Positions 24,401 to 33,189 are shown, counted from the first letter of the stretch. The stretch: 36,189 nucleotides of DNA from Brevinematales bacterium (GCA_013177895.1 JABLXV010000036.1:1-36189); one strand, 5' to 3'. Numbers and translations: made by a program. Notes: a model not told the origin generated them from the letters alone.

Positions 24401-26266
24401 CTACTGTTTGAGGAGAACCGTCAATTCCTGAACGCCCTGGAGGATCTTCATTCCCTTCTCCAGAGATTGCAGGAATTTCACGTTCCTGAACCCGCCGATG
24501 GAACGGATGTTCCTGATATACTTCGGGGGCTTCGAGTCTATGTCTTTATATACTTTAGAAATAATCGTGTGTATGGATGAAAAATGACGGTTGAATTCCT
24601 CGAACAGGTCGCGCGCTTTCCCGTTAATAGTCACTATATGCTTCTCGACGATTTTCCGGTTTTCCGGCATCACACTATCCTTGCGGGCAAGCAGTCCCAG
24701 AAGCCGTTTTCCCTCAGTTCCTTCGGGAGACACATCGTCGGCAAATAATTGGAACCGTTCCACGAACTTATCCATCGCGTAGAACGTATCCGACGTCAGC
24801 TTATGAAAGTTCTTTTCCGAGTATACCCCGTTCAGAAGCAGGATATTGATGGTATTCTTCAGGAACTCGTTATAGTAACGTTCGAGGAACTGCATGATGG
24901 TCGCGATATGGAACGTAAAGAAAAACCCGGTGAACCCGATCTTTTCGATCTCGTCGGATAATTCGATATTATAGATACCCACCCACTTCATCTGGCCGAA
25001 TAACTGGTGGGAAAGATTTTCCAGCGTGCGCTTCTTTCGAGAGCGGATGACGTTCTTCGATACGACCTTGATGCGCTTTTCGAACGTCTCCACATATACC
25101 TTGAACAGGTCGTGACGGGTATGCACGAACGAAGGCGCGTAAAGCGGGTCGACCTTGATCATCTGGATCAGCAGGGTCAGACTCTTGGTATAAAGGAGCT
25201 CCTTGAGTATCTCGAAGAGTATTAGAAGTTCGCTCTCCAGCTTCTCCGGGGTAATCCCGTCCGCCAATCCCTGTATCGCGGTCGTCTTCGGGGCGATATT
25301 CGCCATCGGGTCGGCGCTCCCGGAATCCGGGGTATCCATCCCCATATTCTCGAACTCCTTGGATACCGCGAGGAGTTTCTTGAAGATGAATATATTATCG
25401 ATATTCAAATCGATCTGGAGTATCGCTTCTTCGAGCTTCTCCAGATGGCCGAGGATTCCCTCTCCGGGAATATCGATAAAATTCGGGGTGACCCCGGGAT
25501 GGAACGTGGGGTCGAACCGCTTGAAAAGGGCGTAAAAATCGTAATCGCACAGGTTGCGGAAGTATGACAGGTTGGTATATATCTCGTTTACTTTCTCGAC
25601 CAGGGTTTTATCGATGGAATAGACGAAAGTATAGAAACTTTTCTCCACAGTTTCGACCGCGGTACGTGGGTCTTCGAACTGGCTGACCACCATCTCTATC
25701 CCGGACGGGGAAAAGTTACTGTCCACCTCGTCGGTGTTAAGATTCGCGAGCCGTTCGAATAAGGACTCCGCCACAGCCTTGGAAACACCCGGGTTATCCC
25801 AGAATTTTTTATTATTCAGGGTCAGATCCATCATGCGCTTAATCCATACGACTTTTAAGTAGAGGTCGTGGAGTTTATGCGCGAAAAACTTGCTGATACG
25901 GCGGGTTTGCAGAAGGTATATAGGGGGTTTGATTCGCGCGATATCCTTCTCGATATTCCGGATGACTTTTTTTTTCTTGAATTGCTCGGCGTTCGAAAAA
26001 CCGAAAATGGTGAGAAAAAACAGCATGACTTTTTCCAGGAACGTCAGTTCGACGTCCAACGGGGCATGCTCTTTCTTGCGCCGCTTGGGCATATCCTGCG
26101 GTGAGGTTTGTTTAACGGGCTCCATATCCTGCTTGACCCGCGCCAAATCATCGGATAATTTCTGCTTATCGCTCGCATTCATTTCAAGTATTTTCGGGTC
26201 GAGTACGTTGTTATCGAATGCCCCGATCTTTTTGGCGTCTTTTATGGAATCCTTTTCATAGCTCAT
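24401..26266 (-). CDS. Conserved hypothetical protein, 621 aa
   Basis: I cannot assign a function. The protein is 621 residues, mainly alpha-helical and charged. A Lys/Arg patch near residue 60 (PKRRKKEH) is followed by a hydrophobic segment around 75-93 (FLEKVMLFFLTIFGF) that could sit at the membrane. The remainder has no obvious catalytic motif. It resembles long uncharacterised spirochaetal proteins (possibly the DUF5312 group; this is from memory and unverified). Its ATG overlaps the PSP1 stop as ATGA, and hflX starts 5 bp after its own stop, so it is an integral operon member. The linkage to two ribosome- or cell-development-related genes suggests a core rather than accessory role. Confidence 0.85.
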   Translation of the reverse strand: MSYEKDSIKDAKKIGAFDNNVLDPKILEMNASDKQKLSDDLARVKQDMEPVKQTSPQDMPKRRKKEHAPLDVELTFLEKVMLFFLTIFGFSNAEQFKKKKVIRNIEKDIARIKPPIYLLQTRRISKFFAHKLHDLYLKVVWIKRMMDLTLNNKKFWDNPGVSKAVAESLFERLANLNTDEVDSNFSPSGIEMVVSQFEDPRTAVETVEKSFYTFVYSIDKTLVEKVNEIYTNLSYFRNLCDYDFYALFKRFDPTFHPGVTPNFIDIPGEGILGHLEKLEEAILQIDLNIDNIFIFKKLLAVSKEFENMGMDTPDSGSADPMANIAPKTTAIQGLADGITPEKLESELLILFEILKELLYTKSLTLLIQMIKVDPLYAPSFVHTRHDLFKVYVETFEKRIKVVSKNVIRSRKKRTLENLSHQLFGQMKWVGIYNIELSDEIEKIGFTGFFFTFHIATIMQFLERYYNEFLKNTINILLLNGVYSEKNFHKLTSDTFYAMDKFVERFQLFADDVSPEGTEGKRLLGLLARKDSVMPENRKIVEKHIVTINGKARDLFEEFNRHFSSIHTIISKVYKDIDSKPPKYIRNIRSIGGFRNVKFLQSLEKGMKILQGVQELTVLLKQ

Positions 26267-27243
26267 ACAGGTTGCTGCTGCACCTCCGGTATGGGTGTTT
26301 TAAGCCGGTAATGCGCAATCCCGTTTTCATCCTTCTTCTGGAAAACTATCTCATCATGCGAAAACTTCCGCTGATGGTGATAGGTGTCCGATGCGTAAAT
26401 CTCGTCGCAGAGTATATTGACCGAAAATATCTTATATTCGAACTGTTCGTCGCGGACAAACGACCCTACCTCGGGGAAATGCTTCCGTTCCTCGATATAG
26501 AAATCGTTCTCATAAGCGAGACAGCACATCAGCCGCCCGCATAATCCGGTCAATTTGCTGGAATTGACCACAAACCCCTGATCCTTAGCCATTTTCAGGA
26601 ATATGGAGTTCATGTGACAGTTGGAACGGATACAGCAGGTGCATTCCCCGCATACGCCGTAACCGCCCTGAATCTTGGCCGCATCGCGCACGCCTATCTG
26701 GCGCATCTCGATACGGGTCCGAAAGATCGACGCGAGTTTCTTGACGAGCTGGCGGAAGTCGATGCGGTTATCGGCGGTAAAGTTAAAGATGATCTTTTTC
26801 TTCTGGAGCAGGAAGTGCACGTTGATCAGCTTCATCGGCAGGTTTAACAGCTCGATTTCCTTCTTAGCGGATTCGTAAGCCTTGATCTCTTCTTTCGAGA
26901 ATCTTTCCCGTTCCTTAATCTCCTCGTCGGTCGCCGCGCGGAGAATCTTATTGGTTTCGATCTCGATCGGCACATGCTCCTGCTTGTCCTCGAGTATGGA
27001 CGCGTCGTCGATCACGATATCGTCGATATCCGAATTACTGGCCTGCTCGGAGTGATTCCGCTTCACGGGGCCCGCAGCGTTCGGATCGAGCGACTTCACG
27101 CCGGACATCGAGTATCCCACATCCTCGCCGAACTTTGAGCTGACTACGAAATAATGCCCGGGCTGAACGTCTATTCCTTCCGGGACTATATATGGAAGAA
27201 CCATACTATCGAAGAATGTCTTCAGATATGCAACTTGGTACAA
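26263..27243 (-). CDS. PSP1 domain protein (YaaT-like)
   Basis: The product has the conserved C-terminal PSP1 domain: FNFTADNRIDFRQLVKKLA, RTRIEMRQIGVRDAAK, then the Cys-rich GVCGECTCC...NC and LTGLCGRLMCCLAYE. Bacillus YaaT, the best-known relative, works with RNase Y and phosphorelay control. An acidic, probably disordered insert lies in the N-terminal third (SNSDIDDIVIDDASILEDKQ), longer than in YaaT. I place the start at the TTG at 27243 because AAGGAG lies 6 nt upstream. The upstream in-frame GTG at 27276 lies at the predicted transcription start and lacks a leader. First gene of the PSP1-unknown-hflX-SDR operon. Confidence 0.9.
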   Translation of the reverse strand: MYQVAYLKTFFDSMVLPYIVPEGIDVQPGHYFVVSSKFGEDVGYSMSGVKSLDPNAAGPVKRNHSEQASNSDIDDIVIDDASILEDKQEHVPIEIETNKILRAATDEEIKERERFSKEEIKAYESAKKEIELLNLPMKLINVHFLLQKKKIIFNFTADNRIDFRQLVKKLASIFRTRIEMRQIGVRDAAKIQGGYGVCGECTCCIRSNCHMNSIFLKMAKDQGFVVNSSKLTGLCGRLMCCLAYENDFYIEERKHFPEVGSFVRDEQFEYKIFSVNILCDEIYASDTYHHQRKFSHDEIVFQKKDENGIAHYRLKTPIPEVQQQPV

Positions 27244-27285
27244 GAATTTCTCCTTATAAAAAACTTTCAAAAGCACACTGCATAA

Positions 27286-27313
27286 ATTATAATATAAGTC
27301 AGCGGAAAGTCAA
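27286..27313 (-). promoter_or_regulatory. Promoter of the PSP1-hflX operon
   Basis: On the minus strand TTGACT (27313-27308), a 16-bp spacer and a perfect TATAAT (27291-27286). The start near 27279 supports TTG 27243 as the first codon. Confidence 0.75.
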
Positions 27314-27454
27314 GCGGGCATTATAGTAAAATCATGGATAATTCTATAAGTTATCGCTTTTCTCCTACGGAATTAATCATCGGAATCAATATCGGCTTTC
27401 TTCGGGTTTTTTCCAGAAAAGTAACAGAAAATCCCGGCCCGGTTGTTTCATTAA

Positions 27455-27473
27455 TGCCGGCGGAAAACCGGCA
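27455..27473. repeat. Small hairpin upstream of the 27494 gene
   Basis: TGCCGG (27455-27460) and CCGGCA (27468-27473) are perfect inverted repeats with a 7-nt loop. The hairpin ends 12 bp before the CGGAGG ribosome site and may affect messenger stability or initiation. Confidence 0.4.
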
Positions 27474-27493
27474 AGCAAAAAACGGAGGATTTT

Positions 27494-28297
27494 ATGAAAA
27501 ATTGGATCGCAGTCAGCGCGATAGTCATGTTATTCGGAGCAGCGGGATTTGCTCAGATGACCGACGAGCAGCATCTGGAAAAACTTATGGAAGAAGCTAA
27601 GCAGAATATGGATAAGAAACAGGGACAGACCAATTCCCAGCAAACCGTCCCGCCGGCCGTTCAGGGAGACGGCGCAAGCAGCGTGAAAACACAGAAAACC
27701 ATCACCGTCATTACGGTAATCACGCAAACCAGCGTTGTGGAAGAGGAAGTCCAGAATAAGCCCGCCCCTAAAGAACAGGCGCCGCTGGTTAATATCCAGG
27801 GGCCGAATGTTCAGGTAAATATCCCTGAGATAAAAATTCCCCAGCCGCAGGTCAACGTAACGGTGAATAATCCCGCGCCGGAACCTTCGGTGTTCGGACC
27901 CCGCCCGATAGGGCTCGGCACGTTTATTATCGCCGAAGCGTTGGGCGTATGCGTCCCCGGTTTCGGGCTCGCGCACTTCACCCTCGGCGATACCACCGGC
28001 GGTATGGTATGTCTCGCGTTCACCGGCGTATCGGTACTGTCGTATATAGGCGCGGAAATCGCGGTCGAAACCCGCGCTCTCGATAACCCTACGGCATACT
28101 CCGCATGGCATTGGGGCAGTATCGCCCTGTTCGCCGCCGGGTATCTGATCGATATCATCGGTGCGCCCGTTTACTACTCCAGCTATAACGGCAAGGTCGC
28201 GGCTTTTGTAAAACCGCTCGATGTAGCGTCGATTTCCTATGACGCGACTCACAACGACCTTTCGATGAACGCCATCAGCTTCGGGCTGGAATTTTAA
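27494..28297 (+). CDS. Secreted, membrane-anchored hypothetical protein
   Basis: The 267-residue product begins with a signal peptide (MKNWIAVSAIVMLFGAAGFAQ). A Gln/Lys-rich coiled stretch (22-60), a Val/Thr-rich segment and a Pro/Asn-rich linker with repeated V-x-V-x-I-P strands (NVQVNIPEIKIPQPQVNVTV) follow. Two hydrophobic segments near 142-165 and 169-190, and a third near 205-222, could be membrane helices. It ends in a beta-like tail with terminal Phe. I do not recognise the family. CGGAGG precedes the ATG, and it lies 13 bp upstream of a DUF4097-like lipoprotein gene, so the two are probably co-expressed envelope proteins. Confidence 0.75.
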   Translation: MKNWIAVSAIVMLFGAAGFAQMTDEQHLEKLMEEAKQNMDKKQGQTNSQQTVPPAVQGDGASSVKTQKTITVITVITQTSVVEEEVQNKPAPKEQAPLVNIQGPNVQVNIPEIKIPQPQVNVTVNNPAPEPSVFGPRPIGLGTFIIAEALGVCVPGFGLAHFTLGDTTGGMVCLAFTGVSVLSYIGAEIAVETRALDNPTAYSAWHWGSIALFAAGYLIDIIGAPVYYSSYNGKVAAFVKPLDVASISYDATHNDLSMNAISFGLEF

Positions 28298-28310
28298 CAG
28301 GAGGAAAACA

Positions 28311-29312
28311 ATGAAGAACGCTATCATAAAACTTTCACTTTTCGCGGCTTTGGCCGTAGTTTTTACCGCCTGCGACTTCTGGGCGCCCGGTATACGGATT
28401 TATGAGGTAAAGAATTACCAGTTCTCGACGAACAACAACCAGACCTTTTCCCTCTCGATCGAGTCGGGTTCGATCACTTTCCTGAACTCTGACGACCCGT
28501 ATATTAAAGTCGTGATGACGAATTTTGTGGACGCCGGCGGGTATACCTACGGCAAGCAGCTTCTCGAGGATAACGATTTGTTCTCGATCAGCTCGAACAA
28601 CCAGAGTATCATAATCACCCAGAATAAGACCATCACCGTAGATAACTGGAACGTGTACGGGGTCGGGACTGAAATACTGGTTTATGTTCCGATAGGTGTC
28701 ACTTTCCTGACCCAGAAAATCAACTCCGAAACCGCGGCGGTATTTTACACACTGATTAACACCGCGCCTTATATCGAAATCAATACGACCACCGGCGCGG
28801 TAGAGCTCAGTTATCTCGACGCGGGCACTGTGAAGATCAACACGACGACCGGCGCGGTGAACTTCTTCAGCATCGATTGTAACTCCTTATCGATCATCAC
28901 CGTTACGGGAAGTATCGACGAGATGGGCGACGCGATCAATTCTCCTTCGGTCTACCTGGAAGTGACCACCGGGAACATCAACGTACATGCCGTTAACGTA
29001 AACAGTCTGACCGCCAAGACCACCACGGGGAACATCACCGTCGATTTCGTATCGTTCCTGATGAGCGGCAGTCATGCGTCATTGACCGGGACCACCGGTA
29101 ATATCGACGCGATATTCTCATCCGGGGCGACCTCGGCATTGAAGGTCGACGCGGCTGTTATCACCGGGGCAGTGCACTCGGATATAACTTTCGCTTCGTT
29201 AATAAAAGATACCCATAACATCGGCGCTGAGTATATCGCCCAGAACGGCGGCGGGACGAATCCCGTGACCATGCGGATGACCACCGGAGCTATCAATATC
29301 GATAACGAATAA
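28311..29312 (+). CDS. Lipoprotein with DUF4097-like beta-helix adhesin domain
   Basis: The 333-residue precursor has a lipoprotein signal peptide ending in the lipobox VFTAC (Cys21), so it is predicted to be lipid-anchored in the envelope. The mature part is made of repeating short strands with the ladder motif xINTTTGAVxL, EVTTGNINV, KTTTGNITVDF, TGTTGNIDAIF and MRMTTGAINI. This is the pattern of DUF4097/putative head-domain adhesin beta-helices. No enzymatic residues are apparent. AGGAGG precedes the ATG. A strong terminator follows the stop. Confidence 0.85.
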   Translation: MKNAIIKLSLFAALAVVFTACDFWAPGIRIYEVKNYQFSTNNNQTFSLSIESGSITFLNSDDPYIKVVMTNFVDAGGYTYGKQLLEDNDLFSISSNNQSIIITQNKTITVDNWNVYGVGTEILVYVPIGVTFLTQKINSETAAVFYTLINTAPYIEINTTTGAVELSYLDAGTVKINTTTGAVNFFSIDCNSLSIITVTGSIDEMGDAINSPSVYLEVTTGNINVHAVNVNSLTAKTTTGNITVDFVSFLMSGSHASLTGTTGNIDAIFSSGATSALKVDAAVITGAVHSDITFASLIKDTHNIGAEYIAQNGGGTNPVTMRMTTGAINIDNE

Positions 29313-29331
29313 CCGATTGAACATACAAAAA

Positions 29332-29356
29332 GCCCCGCTTGATGCGGGGCTTTTTT
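29332..29356. terminator. Bidirectional terminator between convergent genes
   Basis: GCCCCGC (29332-29338), loop TTGAT and GCGGGGC (29344-29350), with six T after it and five A before it. It serves the lipoprotein gene on the plus strand and the 169-aa gene on the minus strand. Confidence 0.93.
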
Positions 29357-29370
29357 ATTGGTAAGATGAA

Positions 29371-29880
29371 CTATTTTAACTTCTTCGCGCTGTCGATAAT
29401 CTTGTTGACTTGGTTCTTGAATTTCTTCATATCGCTCTCGAGTACGTCGACAGTCAGTGTGCTGAGCTGTTTACCGGTTTCGAACGCGCCGCAGTAAACA
29501 TAAGCCTTACCGTATTCAGCGTCGTCATAAGAACCGGAAATAGCGTAAACCTGCATCCCGTTGATGGTTTCTTCAAACTGTTCTGTAATATCAAGAGGCT
29601 TGTCACCCAAAATTTTACCGAGACGGGTTTCAAGATACTCATACTCTTCTTCAGCGGTATATTCGCCGAAACTACCCTTGTCATAATACTCAAGATAAAT
29701 AATGACTTCACTGTTGGGGGATTTTACCTCGAGATAGCTCTCGTCGCCCTTTACTTCTTCGGTGGTCCAACCGCTGGGAATATCGATAGACATATTCGCC
29801 GGCTTATACGAATAAACCTTCGCCTGAGCCGCGACTGCAACTGCCGCTACCATGAACAGTACACCCAAAATTCTTTTCAT
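29371..29880 (-). CDS. Small secreted protein, PsbP/DcrB-like
   Basis: The 169-residue precursor has a signal peptide with probable cleavage after AQA near residue 20. The mature region starts YKPANMSIDIPSGWTTEE, a pattern seen in PsbP/DcrB/YfcI-type folds where a Phe/Met-x-I-x-x-P-x-x-W segment opens the domain. One Cys and many Glu/Tyr residues occur; no catalytic motif. Probably periplasmic, function unknown. GGAGGAG precedes the ATG. The gene is bounded on both sides by strong terminators, so it is a single-gene unit. Confidence 0.8.
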   Translation of the reverse strand: MKRILGVLFMVAAVAVAAQAKVYSYKPANMSIDIPSGWTTEEVKGDESYLEVKSPNSEVIIYLEYYDKGSFGEYTAEEEYEYLETRLGKILGDKPLDITEQFEETINGMQVYAISGSYDDAEYGKAYVYCGAFETGKQLSTLTVDVLESDMKKFKNQVNKIIDSAKKLK

Positions 29881-29904
29881 ATTCTCCTCCTATAGGAAAA
29901 TGTT

Positions 29905-29930
29905 ATTTTAAGAATATTTGAACCTGTCAA
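29905..29930 (-). promoter_or_regulatory. Possible promoter of the small secreted protein gene
   Basis: On the minus strand a perfect TTGACA (29930-29925) is followed after only 14 bp by TAAAAT (29910-29905). The short spacing makes this tentative. Confidence 0.35.
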
Positions 29931-29991
29931 TATCGTATCACAATGAATAAAAAAATACAAGGTGTAACTGTAAAATATTTTTCACAAAAAA

Positions 29992-30011
29992 GGCCCCGCT
30001 AAAGCGGGGCC
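29992..30011 (-). terminator. Terminator of acpP
   Basis: GGCCCCGC (29992-29999), loop TAAA, GCGGGGCC (30004-30011), followed on the minus strand by six T. It starts about 40 bp after the acpP stop. Confidence 0.92.
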
Positions 30012-30052
30012 GATTTAGTCAATAGGGGCAAAAATACGTTTTTCGTTTCCTC

Positions 30053-30286
30053 TTATTGATGATTCTTAATGTAGGATACAGCATCGCCGACAGTGCGAAG
30101 TTTCTGTGCTTCCTCATCAGGAATGTCGATACCGAATTCTTCTTCCAGAGCCATAATCAGATCAACGATATCAAGAGAATCCGCTCCAAGGTCTTCGATA
30201 AATGCGGCCGGCTCGTTCACAGCAGACGCTTCAACACCGAGCTTGTCCACAATAATTTCTTTCACCTTATCGATAATATCAGCCAT
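30053..30286 (-). CDS. acpP: Acyl carrier protein
   Basis: The 77-residue acidic four-helix protein carries growing acyl chains in fatty-acid synthesis. The phosphopantetheine attachment site is Ser37 in the invariant [12 protein letters not shown] motif, and the downstream [13 protein letters not shown] is canonical. AAGGAGG lies 8 nt before the ATG. Unusually, no other fatty-acid gene is adjacent: it has its own consensus promoter and its own terminator, so it is a single-gene unit. Confidence 0.98.
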   Translation of the reverse strand: MADIIDKVKEIIVDKLGVEASAVNEPAAFIEDLGADSLDIVDLIMALEEEFGIDIPDEEAQKLRTVGDAVSYIKNHQ

Positions 30287-30335
30287 ATGAAGAACCTCCT
30301 TTTTGTTTCCTCATCATAATAAATTATATTACTAA

Positions 30336-30364
30336 ATTTTAAGTCTCATAAAAAATTCTGTCAA
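30336..30364 (-). promoter_or_regulatory. Promoter of acpP
   Basis: On the minus strand a perfect TTGACA (30364-30359), a 17-bp spacer and TAAAAT (30341-30336). The start near 30329 leaves a leader of about 40 nt. It fits the high expression expected of acpP. Confidence 0.82.
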
Positions 30365-30430
30365 GAAATCACCTTTTCATTTTTTGTTCCGATATTCTTT
30401 ACAGGATAATCTCATGACATGGAGGAGAAA

Positions 30431-31252
30431 ATGAAGCATATTTTTACCGGGGCGTCCGTTTTAGCCCTAGTATTTACCGGATTACTGAATTTATACGCCG
30501 TAGACGATTTTATTATAGACGAACCCAACTATGTCGACCCGTCGGCCTCTTCCGCGCCGTCTCAATCAGCGGAAACCACTCCGGCAGTCTCCCGTATCCC
30601 GTTCATAGGCTCCGTGCCTACCACCGATAACCTGATGCGCGGCGATTTCCTGTCGCAGTTCTCGATGTACGATAACGGGGGAGTGAATATCCGCCTCTTA
30701 GTGGGCATTTTCGGCATGCTATCCATCGGCGTATCGGAGAATTTCGACGGACTGATCGGCGCCGACAGGATCACGGTAAATATCCCTGTCGCGTATATCA
30801 AGTTCAGCCTGTACGAACAGTCGCAGTGGATGAATTTCTCGATGGGGTTCGACCATTTCGCCTACGGGCATAACGGCGCTTACTTCGACCCCAACGGGAT
30901 ATCGTCGTCTATTTACGGATTCTACGCCAATATCGGCCAGAACTATTATGTCTTCGGCGAGAAAAATATCTTCACATTCGGCATACGTATCCCGTTACTC
31001 CCCGAGGGGATGCGTGCGATGACGAATTCGACCTTCTTTTTCGGCGCGACATTGAATACCCGTTATCTCCATTTCGGGGTCACGATAGAAAATATCTACG
31101 CCGATTTTACGCGCGTCGACCGTATACTGCCCTCTTTTATCATCGCGTTCGTTCCCATCCCAAGTTTTCAGCTCGGTTTTACTTTACAATATGAGTTTTT
31201 CAGTTTATCCTTTAATAGGGTGCTTTCATTAGGATACACCGCGAAGTTCTAA
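30431..31252 (+). CDS. Predicted outer-membrane beta-barrel-type protein
   Basis: The 273-residue precursor starts MKHIFTGASVLALVF, a signal peptide with likely cleavage after LYA. The start is chosen because GGAGGAG lies just upstream; the ATG at 30419 precedes that ribosome site. An acidic, Ser-rich linker is followed by about 190 residues of alternating hydrophobic strands rich in Phe, Tyr and Gly (for example YFDPNGISSSIYGFYANIG), ending in a terminal Phe (SLGYTAKF). This suggests an 8- to 10-stranded barrel. No family assigned. The potassium transporter gene follows after 13 bp, probably in the same transcript. Confidence 0.75.
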   Translation: MKHIFTGASVLALVFTGLLNLYAVDDFIIDEPNYVDPSASSAPSQSAETTPAVSRIPFIGSVPTTDNLMRGDFLSQFSMYDNGGVNIRLLVGIFGMLSIGVSENFDGLIGADRITVNIPVAYIKFSLYEQSQWMNFSMGFDHFAYGHNGAYFDPNGISSSIYGFYANIGQNYYVFGEKNIFTFGIRIPLLPEGMRAMTNSTFFFGATLNTRYLHFGVTIENIYADFTRVDRILPSFIIAFVPIPSFQLGFTLQYEFFSLSFNRVLSLGYTAKF

Positions 31253-31265
31253 CAGGATAAACTCT

Positions 31266-32987
31266 ATGTGGTACAGGATCATCGAGGGAATCAAGCTGCT
31301 CTTTCTCACATTCGCATCGTTGTTCTTCGTGCGTTCGATTCTCAGCTTCGAGACGCGCGCCGACCTTATTTTCGCTATCGATATAGCGTTCTACACCACC
31401 GTCATCGCGATTCTGTTCCATATCCTCGCATTAGCGCGCAAGGACACCCATCATGTCTCCGCATCCGCTATGGCAAATCTCGTATGGTTCGGCTTCCTGA
31501 AATTTATCATTCCGATCAATATCTTTTTATCCGGCGACCAGCTCCTTTACCATTCCGATTTCCTGATTATCCTATCGCTCGTCTCGATATTTTTCCTCTT
31601 AGGGTACTTTTTCTCGACCTTCACGATTATTTTCCCCCGGAAGAACACCCCGAAGATCGGCTCGTTCACCCTGATCGCCTTATCGTTCGCGTCCATCATC
31701 ATGGTCGGGACAATGCTGCTCTATCTGCCGGTTTCCCGTTCCCAGCCGGATGTCCCGTTATCGCTCCTCGACGCCGTATTCACCGCGACCTCGGCGGTAT
31801 GCGTCACCGGGCTGACAATCGTCGATACCGGGACATTCTTCTCCCGTTTCGGCCAGACGGTTATTCTCGCGATGATACAGATCGGCGCGCTGGGAATTAT
31901 GACGTTCGCGGGATTTTTCTGGACCGTGATCGGCGAAAAGATGAGCCTGTATAACCGTTTCACCACTCAGAACGCGGTCAACGAACTGAACGCGAAAAGC
32001 ACGGGGCGCTTCCTCTATTCTATTATCCTCACCACGTTTATCATAGAGCTCATCGGAGCGGGGCTATTGTTCATCCGCTTCTCATCCGCCATGCCCCTCG
32101 GCGACGCGATTTACTCGTCGGTATTCCATTCCGTCTCGGCGTTCTACAACGCGGGATTCTCGCTGTTTCCAGACAGTTTAATGAAATACCGCGGCGACTG
32201 GCTGATCAACTGGACGATTATGAGCCTTATTTTCCTTGGAGGTATCGGGTTCGCGGTGATGGTCAACGTTATCCGCCGGATGCGCCAACGGGAACGCCGG
32301 CTCTCCCTGCATTCGAAAATCGTCCTGCTGGCTTCGGGTTTCCTGATTCTGTTCGGCGCGGTCGTCTTTTTCCTGCTGGAGAACGACAACATTTTTAAGG
32401 ACGCGGGTATCAACGATACGTTCCTCGGCGTGATGTTCTCGTCGGTGACGGCGCGTACCGCCGGGTTCAACACGGTCGACTTCGGCGCCGCGAAGGATGT
32501 ATCGCTCCTGTTTTTCTCCTTCTTAATGTTCATCGGTGCGTCTCCCGGCTCTACCGGCGGCGGTATCAAGACCTCGACCTTCGTCATTATCCTATACACC
32601 ATCTTCAATACCCTGCGGGAGCGCCGTTCGGTCACCCTGATGCGGCGTGAAATTACGCTCGTCACGGTACGGAAGGCTCTCACCATATTCTTTCTCTCGC
32701 TCATCTGGGTCATGTTCGTGATTGTCGTGATCTCGTCTATCGAACGTCTCCCCGACGCGACGGCGAAATTCCCGATCGCGAAGGTGATCTTCGAATGCGT
32801 ATCGGCGTTCGGCACAGTCGGCCTGTCGGCGGGCATCACGTCCAAACTCTCCGAGGCGAGCAAGATTATGATCGTGCTGACCATGTTCCTCGGGCGCGTC
32901 GGGCCGTTATCGCTCGTGTTCGCGCTGGGGCTGATCGGCAAGACGACCCGTCTGGGCTTCCCCGAGGAGAAAGTGCTGATCGGTTAA
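31266..32987 (+). CDS. Trk/Ktr-type potassium uptake channel subunit
   Basis: The 573-residue integral membrane protein is a TrkH/KtrB-type cation translocator in the inner membrane. Four selectivity-filter repeats are visible: TSAVCVTGLT, HSVSAFYNAGFS, SVTARTAGFNT and SAFGTVGLS, each with the central Gly. The intramembrane loop SPGSTGGGIKTST in the third repeat is typical. The N-terminal 100 residues add extra membrane helices compared with KtrB (usual length about 450), so it resembles the longer variants. No partner NAD/ATP-binding subunit (TrkA/KtrA) is encoded in the window. AGGA precedes the ATG by 9 nt. Confidence 0.93.
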   Translation: MWYRIIEGIKLLFLTFASLFFVRSILSFETRADLIFAIDIAFYTTVIAILFHILALARKDTHHVSASAMANLVWFGFLKFIIPINIFLSGDQLLYHSDFLIILSLVSIFFLLGYFFSTFTIIFPRKNTPKIGSFTLIALSFASIIMVGTMLLYLPVSRSQPDVPLSLLDAVFTATSAVCVTGLTIVDTGTFFSRFGQTVILAMIQIGALGIMTFAGFFWTVIGEKMSLYNRFTTQNAVNELNAKSTGRFLYSIILTTFIIELIGAGLLFIRFSSAMPLGDAIYSSVFHSVSAFYNAGFSLFPDSLMKYRGDWLINWTIMSLIFLGGIGFAVMVNVIRRMRQRERRLSLHSKIVLLASGFLILFGAVVFFLLENDNIFKDAGINDTFLGVMFSSVTARTAGFNTVDFGAAKDVSLLFFSFLMFIGASPGSTGGGIKTSTFVIILYTIFNTLRERRSVTLMRREITLVTVRKALTIFFLSLIWVMFVIVVISSIERLPDATAKFPIAKVIFECVSAFGTVGLSAGITSKLSEASKIMIVLTMFLGRVGPLSLVFALGLIGKTTRLGFPEEKVLIG

Positions 32988-33030
32988 TTTCCTCTGATAT
33001 GTTCCTTCGTCCGTCATCCCCTGCAATCAT

Positions 33031-33056
33031 CCGTCATCCCGAGCCTGTCGAGGGAT
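33031..33056 (+). repeat. Dispersed repeat B, copy 1 (CCGTCATCCCGAG type)
   Basis: A 26-bp sequence beginning CCGTCATCCCGAGCC and ending TCGAGGGAT is identical to 33164-33189. The first 10 bases also occur alone at 33011 and 33143. Confidence 0.75.
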
Positions 33057-33060
33057 ACAA

Positions 33061-33118
33061 CCGTCATTGCGATGCCACGCTACAAAACTTAGTGAAGCGC
33101 GGTAGAAGCAATCTATCA
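33061..33118 (+). repeat. Dispersed repeat A, copy 1 (CGTCATTGCGATGCC type)
   Basis: A 58-bp repeat starting CCGTCATTGCGATGCC and containing GAAGCGCGGTAGAAGCAATC. It matches 34804-34861 at most positions and is related to the element at 22179-22260. Confidence 0.75.
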
Positions 33119-33163
33119 CCTCACTCCATCATCGTATCTTAGTCCGTCATCCCATCCAATCGT

Positions 33164-33189
33164 CCGTCATCCCGAGCCTGTCGAGGGAT
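33164..33189 (+). repeat. Dispersed repeat B, copy 2
   Basis: Exact 26-bp copy of 33031-33056, followed by different sequence. The two copies are 133 bp apart in direct orientation. Confidence 0.75.

Noticed and set aside
23484-24431. 315-codon plus-strand ORF opposite hflX
   Set aside because: Antisense to an intact HflX with all G motifs; no ribosome site or recognisable domain.
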